A stretch of 64,000 nt of DNA from Diploscapter coronatus (taxonomy: Eukaryota > Nematoda > Chromadorea > Rhabditida > Rhabditidae): the NCBI GenBank assembly GCA_964036155.1, contig OZ038423.1:7765249-7829248 (forward strand), read 5' to 3'. The notes under the pieces were generated by a model. The model was not told the origin of the DNA and searched no databases. It worked only from the letters and a program-made list of their open reading frames with translations. Shown in pieces: positions 14,899 through 25,025 of the stretch (the stretch's first letter is position 1; the number at the start of each line of letters is the position of its first letter). A program made the translations under genes and the position numbers.

Positions 14899-16393
14899 TA
14901 AAATGAGTACCTTTTTATGCTATAAATGCATGAAATAATGCCAAAAGATGATAAGTATGTCCATCTAATGAAATGTCTATTTCTATGGCACAAAATGGCG
15001 ACATGATAATTGAGAAGTTGAAAGATTACTCAATTTTAGACTCCCAAGATCCAGGTGGTAGTGTGTGTGTGATTGTGTGGCGGGAAGTGATGCTCGTCTA
15101 CCTCCTCGTGGTACTTCCTGGATATCCTGCAAGGGATAACCGAACGACGAACGACAATTAATCTATTTAAATCTCAAAATATTTATTCTCATTTTATTTG
15201 AAATAGACAATAAATTGCATTTTAATTGGTGAACGAATAGTTCAAAAGTTAAAGAAGAATTTTCATAACCATGCATGCTCTAACATTCTCATCTTTGCAC
15301 TTATTTATCCTTCAGATAAAAGTACGAAGAGTCCTACAATGAAGATGCATAAATTAAAGGCGTTGTTTCACATTGTTAAAGAAAATGAAATTGATTAGGG
15401 ATGTACAGACCCGAACGTTAATTAATGGCTGGATCCGTGTTGAAGAAATTTCCTCGGATGAAAGATTTGAAGAAATTCTGTTACGAAGAGAGGTGCAGCA
15501 GTCCACCATGAGTCGAAGTTGAATAATGAAATTCATCCACTGAACTATTTTCAGAGGTCTAAAGAACATTCGGCTCCGGTAAATACCACCAATAACCCTG
15601 GTATAAAATTATCCCATGGTTATTAATTCCGAAAATTCATTTGGCCTCTCTAAACATAGACGAGTAAATTGACTGTTTTTGAACGATTTCGAAGATGATT
15701 TTGTGATCTGACTATTTTTAAACGATTTTACAAATGAAGTAAATAAGAGAATTTCATATTGAAAAATTAGTTCATATGAACTTATTCCAATCAATCTTCA
15801 TTCTCACTCCAATTTCCAAACTTAATCTGAAATTTTGAATAATCTTCACAGCGCTTTTCAAAAACAATAATGTCAAGGTAAATGGTTCATTATAATCGAC
15901 AAATAATATCGAATTTAGCTTATTTGAGATAAAAATATTTAGTAGAGGTAATTGAAGTTCTAGCTGGGAAGGATATTTGAGTAATTTGGTGAGGTTTGAG
16001 TGGAATAAAATTATCCCTTTTCTAATAATTTTGGAATTTTCTAACTTCATCTGAATAAGATAGTATTTTCAAGGAGTTTTCTGTTTGAGTTATTTCGTGT
16101 GGTGTATGCTAGTTATTTCTGTAACTGGTATAGTGGATCAACAATGATTAGCATGAAATTATTTATTCATTGATTGGTCAGTCAAATCATAAACAATTCC
16201 CCGTTCATGCTATTTTTCTATTTTGGATCATTCCGGTTGCGTTGGTTTTAATCCCCATTGATCTTAAGTTTGAGTTGATAAGTAAATTCGAATACTTCAA
16301 TTTAAATGGAAGAATCGCGATAATTAAACTAAATCAACTGAAATATTCGAATGTCCCCGTGCACTCTTCTTTGGTCAGTCGAATTGGAAATGA
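14899..16393. other. intergenic, no supported gene
   Basis: A stretch at about 15052-15160 follows a TTTTAG acceptor and could be an alternative last exon of the upstream gene (it would add about 9 residues, then stop). Frames at 15772-16050 (-) and 16170-16436 (+) are open but AT-driven and lack splice or motif support. The right part is the 3' flank of the ShKT gene. Confidence 0.45.
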
Positions 16394-19043
16394 TTATTTT
16401 CCTGAGCACAAACCGCAGGTCCTGAAAGTAACATGATATAGAAACTGTTTTCAGAGCCATCCCCTACTTGGCGCAATATTTTGTTTTGTCTGCTGAAGCG
16501 TAGAAAGTTGAAGAACAAAAGCCGTTCTAAATGTTGTCTTATTTTTCGTATTCATATAATGAAATTTGAATCTGATAAGAAATATAAATCTATCAGAAAA
16601 GCAAGAAAAAATAATACCCTGGTCCATGCGGCGCAGCTGAAACAAAATAATTGAAAGATGGTAGTTGTTGATTCAAAAATACCTAGGAGAAGTGTCAACG
16701 CAAGATCCCGACGTTACGCCTCCGCCCCCAGGCTGAGTGGTTGCAGATCCGGCTGTTGCAGATCCGGCTGTTGTCGAAGATGAGCATCGTTGGCAGGTTC
16801 TATTTTTCATTTCTCTATTTACATCTCACTTTTAATTCATCATACCGTTGACAGTTTTCATTGACGAACGCTTGCAGGTTGATATTGTTGCAGATCGAGG
16901 TGTCAGCGGAACAGTCAACAGCCTTGTCTACGCATCCGCCCTAAATTTATATATCGTAATCGTGATAATCTACTATTCATGAATCATACGTCCAGACACA
17001 TGCCGCATCTATTTGGGCATGAAGTTGCAATAGGCTGTCTCCAAGCAGGGTCCTGAAGTATGAAACTCATTTCACAATTTTTCTTCACTTTTTGTAATGT
17101 ATCAGTCATGTAAATATTCCGATATGTTATTCTTCACATCCCTCTTTTCTATCTGCCCTTTCCATTCTCTAGAACACTCCCACTATGATTTAGCTGGTTG
17201 CAAGTATCTTTTCCCCAAATAGTTCCTAGACAATACATTATGTCGATCAAACTTCTAATTACAGCGAAAGGGAGCTAGCAACCCAAACGTATACTACCAC
17301 TACTTGTCACTATAAACTCCAATCCCCAAGTTTTCGTTTTTTTCTTCATACCTGACACATGGCTGGAGTGATCGAATTGCAATTGAAATCGGGTGCTGAA
17401 AGTATTTATATTTATGTGAAATTGATCGTTATTTCTCGTACGTACGATTTTTATTTGCGCAATTGTATGCCGGAGTTTTGCAGCAATATCCGCAGAACTA
17501 AATTTCGTTAAATAAATATAGAATAACAAAATCCCCGCTGAGTTACTCTTCGGGGGAAGACGTACTCTTGAAAAATCGACATATCTCGCGTTATTTAATA
17601 ATGTGCGAGCTACACCGTCTTTCATAGGTATCTACAGTGGATGCCAAAAGTTTAGAACAATTATGATTACGAATGCCGTCTAGTATGCCACTCAACGTGG
17701 AATCAATTTGAACGAAACTTGGCAGGCATATTATTCCGAATTATTTGTGATTTTCCGCCAAATTTCATTTGATTTGGTTTACGGTAAATAGTCATGCCAG
17801 GCTATATTTAGACTCCGCCAACACAATGTACGTTAATTTCGAATCCAAGAAATGCTAGCGAATTTACTGTTTTCTGCCGTTATTTCATCAGGGATTGAAA
17901 CTATCACAAATTATCACCCCTGCAATCGATTGGGATTTACCTAGGCTGCAAGTGGGTCATAAAAACAGCCCATATTTTTGGTGCACAAGGAAGTGCACGA
18001 ACAAAACTGATTCAAGAAAATTTGATGCGGTGCAACAACGTCTCACTCAAAATGAGCAAAAGGAGTAATGACGAATGAAATTCGAACGATTCAAACAGCC
18101 AGAATTATGTATGCAAATTTAAAGAGACAAAATGCGCGTTCACTTATGAGTTATTTTACCCAATTTTTAGATGAGTCAAAGCCTACTCATTAATATGGTT
18201 TCTTACTCAAAAATGCATAATGAAGATTGTATTTGCGAGCCTAGTTATATTAATAATTATAATTGTTCTAAAGTTTTGGTCACTACTGTATATTTATTTA
18301 AATGGCCATTGGTCATACCTTAGGACAGTTCTTGATAGCACCAGCCTTCATCGTTTGATCGATTGTTGTTCCATTCGGCTCAGTCTGAATTCAACATTTA
18401 TATAAATTGATGGGAAAATTAAACAATTATTGAAGCAAAGTCGGAGACGACATGTCATCATGATAAGTGCAGTGCGAGGTTTTGACTTCAAATGAACATT
18501 TTTTAAATTTGGCTCCGACTTCGACTTCGCTAATGAAATGTTTGGAATTGCAACTTTGACTTTGAATTTTTGAGCTTTTTAACTTCACATGTCCTTGATT
18601 ATTAGTTCTAAGCGCTCAATTAGTGAGGACTTCAGGAAGACATACTTCATCAAGTCATAAAATGATGTGTCATGAAATTTCTTCTCTCAAAGAAAAGGAG
18701 CAAACCGAGAAGCATGGGGACGGGCGTGGAGCGTTATCCCCAGGTTCAATGTCCGAATCGTTTCCTGCACCATAGAGAGTTTTGCAGCCTGCATCACCCA
18801 GAGGGTTCGCACAGATCGTGGCAATCGGTGAATAGACCAGCTGGAAGTTGAGATTATTATTATTCAATGTCGTCGAAGTGGCAATGAATGATTCATTTAT
18901 AATTATTAGGAGGAAGATAGACTGACCTGTCCCGTCAAATTTCCCTGAGTACCGATCTCCGTGCATTCTAGAGGATCGTCAATCTGGGCACCAATGCCAG
19001 CAAACAACGCGACTGTGACCAAGATGCTGAGATATTGGGGCAT
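16394..19043 (-). CDS. secreted multi-domain ShKT protein
   Basis: Eleven exons, all phases matching: 19043-18927, 18840-18706, 18384-18319, 17497-17446, 17395-17352, 17052-16990, 16940-16846, 16799-16683, 16636-16618, 16526-16468, 16421-16394; 264 residues. Signal peptide: MPQYLSILVTVALFAGIGAQ. Cysteine modules follow: a longer first one ending NCPKFCGYCC, then FNCNSITPAMC...TSCPNRCGMC, CVDKAVDCS...ENCQRTCQRC, a Ser/Thr/Gly linker with an AGSAT repeat, and a textbook ShKT ending NGFCSSTFYAS...YCAKTCGLC. ShKT modules are six-cysteine folds named after a sea-anemone peptide and are abundant in nematode cuticle and secreted proteins; this one has no visible enzyme domain. The ATG sits two bases behind a TTTCAG, a likely spliced-leader site. 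The intron between exons 3 and 4 carries a MITE (17635-18288). Confidence 0.92.
17635..18288. mobile_element. Tc1/mariner-like non-autonomous element (MITE)
   Basis: The ends are inverted repeats: left CAGTGGATGCCAAAAGTTT at 17635, and right complementary (ending ...AACTTTGGTC-like ACTACTG) at 18288. About 27 of the outer 32 bases pair. TA dinucleotides flank both sides (17633-17634, 18289-18290), the target duplication of Tc1/mariner elements. The CAGTG..GCCAAAA terminus resembles the Tc1 group. The 654-bp interior has no transposase frame. It lies in an intron of the ShKT gene, which stays spliceable around it. Confidence 0.8.
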
Positions 19044-20650
19044 ATCTGAAATCGCTGATGCGATTGAACGGACTTACATATCTCAGAAGAAGAAAAAGTC
19101 CTCTCTGAAAAATCTTCCCTAGACATTTCAAATTCCCCTAGGTTTAATATTCCACTCTTCCTCTAAACTCAGCATTGCAAAAACCAGTCGGTACCGATAG
19201 GGTTTTATTCAAAAATAACTGCCGATTGGTATGCGAACTCTTACCGACTGGTTTATTTCTTGCTAAGCAGTAAGTCTGATGGAAATTTGGAGCGGGAAGG
19301 GTGGAGAGGCCTATTGAGAAAGGTCACCATTCTGGGGAGTCTTGGGAAGAATTCTCTGAGCTATCGTGGTGTACTCTGAAATGATCCGAATATCTCCAGC
19401 TTTTGTACCGAGTTTCTCGAGTGCCAGACAAAGGATATGTCTAACATGAGGGCTAAACATAAAAAAAAAATCCTTATCGGATTCGTATTTTTTATTCATT
19501 GTTCTCCTACGTAGCGTTTTCATGAAACGATGGAAATATTTTTATTCATCCCATAAAATTGTTCCCAACAAAAGATGGAACGCGTTTTCGCATGTAGAAA
19601 ATGTGATATACAAAACAAATTGGTGCAGAATTAGAGCAGATGAGCACACAACGCCGATTTGGAATTAGATAGAAGACAAGGCAATACGTGCAGTTATGAT
19701 TATGAATGTGGAATGTCAAATAAGAATTAGTTCCGCTTCAGAAAAAGTACTAAGAATCCAAAAATTAAAATCAAAATCACTTCTGCACGTAAGAGCTTAG
19801 TGATTGAGCACTATGCCCACATCGTAGAGGCAAAAGTTGAATATTCATGTTGGTAATATATGAAAATCTTTCTCTAAGCGAAATTAGAATTCAATATTTA
19901 TGAAGAACTTTCAATTCCTACTGCATATCCAGACCATATTAGCGGTATCATGATTTAACAGGTTAGATTTTTTACTTTTTTCAAATATTTATTCTGGTTG
20001 AGGAAATTTTATATGACCAAACATTTCAACATCTACTTAATGAACCTTTTTCCGGAGTAAATTGTCCTGATTTGTTAGCTTGTAATATAACGGACAACGA
20101 TTTATTGTCTACATCAAGTTCTCGTGAAATTAGAAAATTTTAAATCCGTAGTTGATGCCGAAGGTTTAAGTAAAATCATAGAAGTTGAAGCCAAAGTAAT
20201 TTTATCTTCTTGAAAAATATCTTATCTTACATCTTACTTTTAGTATTTTTATTGTGTGTGTGTCTGTCTGTCTGTGCACACTTAGTTCTCGAATACTAAG
20301 CATGGTAGACCCAAGTGTTATACATGGTTGGAAAGATCTTTTCGTCCTGATGTGCAACGCATAGTTTTTATCGCGATTTAATTTTTTAGTTAGCATAACT
20401 GCTATGTTTCACACAAAATCAAATTGCTGAATAAACATTTCATGTATATTTCAAATTAAAAACGAGTTTGACTTAAAAAATCAAGATTGAAATTTTAATT
20501 CATAATCCAAATAAAACAAATTGAAGGTCGGAGTCAAGATCGAAAATCTCAGGCCAAATTCTAATCAAATTCGGGTTCAAAATTAATATAAAACTCAAAA
20601 TCACATCCCAACTCAAATAGTCAAAATTAAAATCAATTTCTTTGCAATAA
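19044..20650. other. intergenic with a hairpin and a short microsatellite
   Basis: 5' flank of the ShKT gene. Contains the inverted repeat at 19181-19254 and, near 20248-20280, a TG/TCTG-rich simple repeat. About 20460-20660 is a monotonous AT-rich tract with repeated TCAAAATT-type words. No coding exon seen. Confidence 0.5.
19181..19254. repeat. 13-bp perfect inverted repeat (hairpin)
   Basis: AAACCAGTCGGTA at 19181-19193 pairs exactly with TACCGACTGGTTT at 19242-19254, with 48 bases between. A weaker inner pairing (CCGAT / ATTGG area) may lengthen the stem. It could be a small palindromic element or a structured RNA. Confidence 0.7.
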
Positions 20651-21128
20651 TTAAAATTGAAATTCAGCTAAGCCCTGGTAAAGCCAGGGCCTAGACGAGG
20701 GAGACCGCGAAGCGACCGATCGAAGGCTAGTATAGATTGTGATGTTGATGACAATGATCAGCACGATCAAGTGGGTCATCAGCTGGATGAAGAATGGCTG
20801 AAATGTGGATTCATCGGGTTTTATTCAAAGGTACTCTTTATTATAACTGAAGTTTTAAAGTTGCCGAAAAAGTCCAGAGCATCAACAACGTAGATTTTCA
20901 TTGCATTAGACCCATCGCAATAATGTTTTACTTGGAGCGATCGAAGTTCGACGAATCGTCATCCTCAAGAAATGAAGTACAGCTTATAATAAGATGAGAT
21001 TTCGAACTTTCATGTGTTCTAATTTCTGAAGCCTCTACTTTCACCGAATTTCTGCAATGGTTTGTCTTCAATAAATGCAACTTTATGCAAATCAAGCCTT
21101 CAGCTTTATACGTTTCATCAAAAGACAC
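20651..21128 (-). CDS. possible small single-TM protein
   Basis: Two candidate exons join in phase 0. The 5' one ends EDDDSSNFDRSK at a GTAAAA donor (20932/20931). The 3' one (20797-20651) starts behind TTTCAG with PFFIQLMTHLIVLIIVINIT, a clear hydrophobic helix, and runs to a stop after SRPWLYQGLAEFQF. The 5' frame is open back to an ATG at 21128, but the true start is unclear; an acceptor near 21060 may begin the exon. The 3' part reads through a short GC-rich hairpin (GCCCTGG/CCAGGGC, about 20672-20690). No homologue recognised; the case rests on one acceptor-donor pair and the TM helix. Confidence 0.3.
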
Positions 21129-24100
21129 CGATAAGTTTGGATTGAGAAAATTCTTCCAGCAGAGATGTAAGGAGGGAGAAAGGGAGGAAGCTTCCCTAGC
21201 ATTTATTCAATTTTCAATTAGTTTCGGACAACTTGTCTTCCCTTTTCCTGCCCAATTTTGGTCTGCATCATTTGTCTAGAGAATTTATCGCAAACATTTC
21301 AATCCTCTTTTCACTTTTCCTACAATTTTATTGAATTCGTGTAAGTTGCAGAGGTTTTCCAAGATCTGCTACGGAATAATATTTCGGATTCAAAGATAAT
21401 TAGACATTTCATTGTCATGATATAAAATAATTGAAGTCGAAAATCATCAACTTCACTAATCCTTTCAATCTTTCGAAGAATTGAAAACGTTACATTTTGA
21501 AAGTTTTACCGCATCTATCCATTTATCGGTATTATTGCGGTATACCGGCCTTTCAGAAAGAGACTGCATTGCCTTATTTTTCTCTTCTCTTTATCCTTTC
21601 TGCCCATTCCTTTGCATTTCCGCCAACCCGCATTCGCATTCGAATTTTTACGAGCCGCTTTCCATTTGACTAATGAGTCTTTGTCGCCAAAATCATGCGT
21701 TGAAATATCGATAGAAGTCGAAGAAAAATATCATCGACGAATTTTTGAAGATCTGCCAGCTTCTGCACTAGATTATTTATTGATTGCCGACAGAATTTAT
21801 TGTCAATGGCCGACTATTTGAGACGAAATGAATGACACTAACTTTCGATGTGCTGTTTGCATCAGACTTATGCTATTACATCGTATTCAAAGAACGAGGT
21901 TGACGACTATTTGTAAATACGCAATGCACATTTGGCATATTCGAATCATTTTGCCTGCCAGAGTGAATATTAATTTTTCTTGCTTTCTCATTCTCGTCTC
22001 ATGTTTTACGGGCGTGGTTCTCTCGAAACGAAGAAGCCTCTCGTGCACTCATGCATGTGCAATGTACTGGTTGAAGGATGGAAAATGGAAGAACAGGATG
22101 AGAGAGGGGAAAGAGCACTGAAAATTCGAGAGAGTTAAGGTAGCAGAAAATGAGAGGGAGACAAATATGGATGAAAATTTTGAAAGAATGAGAGAGTTTA
22201 CTATTTGGACACATGATCATGTTCTTTTTAAGGACAGTGTTTTAATTTTCTCACATTGAAAGGTATCTTGACAAAATAGGTGTTTAGAAAACAATCTATC
22301 CTCTATTTCTCTCGTGCTAATAATAGTTTCCTGCAATTTATTTCGGGCATTTTGCATATAATCCTTTGCTGCGGCAAAATTACGGGGAAATCGATAAATT
22401 TTTAATTAACTTGCCATTCGTAATTACTCTCAGGAGAGGGGGATGTGAAGCACTTCGAGGCAGAGAGGATAGAGGAGATCTACGAGAGCTCATCCCTTCA
22501 CTCTCACTTTGCATATTCCTTCTAGATTTCTAGATACCTGCTATTGATATAGCCATTTTATCCTTCCTCTTTGCTCGAAACCTAAATCTAAAAAGTCCCC
22601 TCATGACTACGTCTAATTTATTCTAATTCGATCTTGAGTCTAGATTTTAGAGGATAAAATTTGGTATCTCAAATTCATGGTGAACAATATTCTTTAGCAT
22701 TATTCTTTTAGCTTAAAAATTTTCGATAGTTCTTAATTTCAAGATGTATGTATTTCATTTTTCACATCAAAAGTAAACTGATAATAGTGATTCTAACAGT
22801 TGAACATTTTTAGCTTTATCGTATCATTGTTAGTGAGATAACTAGTCTCTAAAATGATGTAATTCGGTTTTTTAAGAGGAGTTCACGTATGAAAAATATG
22901 CAATCTCAGCAATATGGAAACGACTTTATTTTTCTGAGCAAGGAGCATTGATTATTCTTTTTATGAACTGATAAGCTAAAAACTTTGAAAGGTGGGGTCT
23001 TTTAGTTTTCACCAAACAAGAAAATATCGAAAGAGCATGCTATGAGCTCGAAGAGAAGATCTCTTCAGAGCCCCTGACTTTGCAACGAAATTTGATCCTT
23101 TTTATGTTTTCTCTGAATCTCGCATCTCTCTTTCATTTCTACGATCTCTTATTTTATTCTATGCCCTGGCAGCTTTTCATCTTTTCTCTGCTCTTCTTTC
23201 AGTTGATCATATTCACCCATTCGATTGTCCATCAAGATTTTAGCATATGTTCAATGTGATGAATTTGCTGCTTCCTTTCTCATATTTTCATAGACAATCG
23301 ATTTTTTCTCAAATGTTAGGATTTTCCATTTGTTCTCAGTTGAGTTGATATGGAGAGTTTCAAAATATCACTAGTTTCATTCAAAGTTGGTGTTTGACGT
23401 AATGTTATTTGTCGAATTCAATATTTCAATCACCGACTCCCAAATTTGCATTGAAAATATCTGCTGAATCACAAAGAGCTGTGTCGAAATTGCGGGGTGT
23501 CACTATTTCAATCTCGCTTGTAATCACAAACGACTGTCATCTGCGAGGTCCGTAACAACTATTTTGGGGGGTTTGCCTCATTTGAAAAGAGTATTGTTGT
23601 TTGAGAGGAGGAAAGGGAGGGAGTGTGAATAATACCCAATCGCTTGTCTCCTTCCTTTCCGATCTATTGAATATTGTTTGATTGTTCGAATACTGTTTGC
23701 ATTCCCGCATTCGCATTTATTTATTATCCCCAAAAAGTAAGAATAGAGAGGTTTAGATAAATTTTGGTTTTCCGAATAAAATAGGTATCTAGAAAATTCG
23801 GACCTAAAATCATGCTAAATATTGATAGAAAATTCAAAAAAACTATTTTCCAGCATTATGCAACGTAGTTTGAAGATTATCCATCTAGTCTTCGAACTGT
23901 TAAAGATTCATAGTTTATGGATTTCAAATCATTTAAAAAAATCTCATTTTACTCAGTATGAGAACTATTTAAGTGAATATCAGCTTTTTCTTACCTTGAA
24001 CGTTTGATAATCTTGAAAATACTCACGCTTTTCTGTGTTCAAATATTTCCCCTATCAATTTACCGTACTCATTATCGATTTCACTTTGAAAATTCCTTCT

Positions 24101-25013
24101 GACGTTCCATAAAACGGAGCCAATCCTTTGCTCCGTTCCTTTATATCTTTGTTCCCCGGTTTACACAATTTCTCCTTCTCTGTCTCCCTATTTCTCCTGA
24201 TATTTCTTTTTCCCTCTTTTATTTCTCCAATGCACAATCGATCCAGTCATCTGGAACACAATTTTCATCGCATAACGGTATGTGTGTTTGCGGGTACAGA
24301 TCATTATATCCAAGGCTATGTCCAAAATGAGTTCCTGAAAATTATAACTCGAAAACTTTTCGAATTTTTACTTTAAAAACATTTTTTACCATGTTTATGT
24401 GAATTTCTTTGGAAAAATGTTGCTCTAGGGATGTTAAAATTTGAATTGTTTGAAAAAAATCCTATTCGAAATTGATTTTTTTCGTGACCTCAAGATCAAA
24501 ATTCAAATAATCACGCTTTATTCAAAATTTGAAAATCATTTGAAACAATTGATAGTAGCTGAACTTCACTCACTTTCTCTAGCTTCTTTTCTGTCTCTAA
24601 AATGTTTCTATCTTTCTCTTCCTAAATCTCTCCTCCAAAGTAAATCCCCCTAATTCCCTCTAAAACCGTTGTCTCTCCCTCACATAGAACTGCCAAATTC
24701 GGAAATTCAATAATTCTCCTTTCCTTTCCTTTTTCATTCATATTTGGACATTACACTTGCATTCTTTCACATTTCCCACTTCAGATATCGATTTCAGATT
24801 TCTATAAAGAGGAGGAGAGAATTTAGGAAATGAGCTTTTCCATTTTCATCTTCAATTTTCATTCTCATTTGCACCTGTCTAGTTTACCTCGAGATTTCGC
24901 TAATAATCTTCCCTGTGAGATTTTTATATCGATTCTTCGTATAGTTTTCATGAAACATCGATGTCAAGAGTTAGTCTGAAAACTTTTTTTTCTATGAATT
25001 ACGATATTTTCAG
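21129..25013. other. 3.9-kb gene-poor region upstream of the TRPA pair
   Basis: No exon chain found on either strand. Frames at 21481-21821, 21828-22121 and 24128-24376 are open but show no domain or splice support. The base skew changes strand several times (purine-rich about 22060-22190, pyrimidine-rich about 23100-23260 and 24570-24780). No ankyrin-like repeat was seen, which matters for the start of the channel gene at 25026. Promoter elements of that gene are expected near the right end. Confidence 0.5.
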
Positions 25014-25025
25014 GTCTCCTCAATA

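Noticed and set aside
15772..16436. Frames of 92 (-) and 88 (+) residues
   Set aside because: AT-driven composition and no conserved pattern; the second overlaps the 3' end of the ShKT gene on the other strand.
17275..17625. 116-residue minus-strand frame
   Set aside because: Overlaps two real ShKT exons in another frame; the spliced frame with conserved cysteines is clearly the coding one.
20248..20280. TG/TCTG repeat as a functional element
   Set aside because: Short simple-sequence microsatellite without other support.
20672..20690. GCCCTGG/CCAGGGC hairpin as a terminator
   Set aside because: No T-run and eukaryotic context; too short to call more than a local hairpin.
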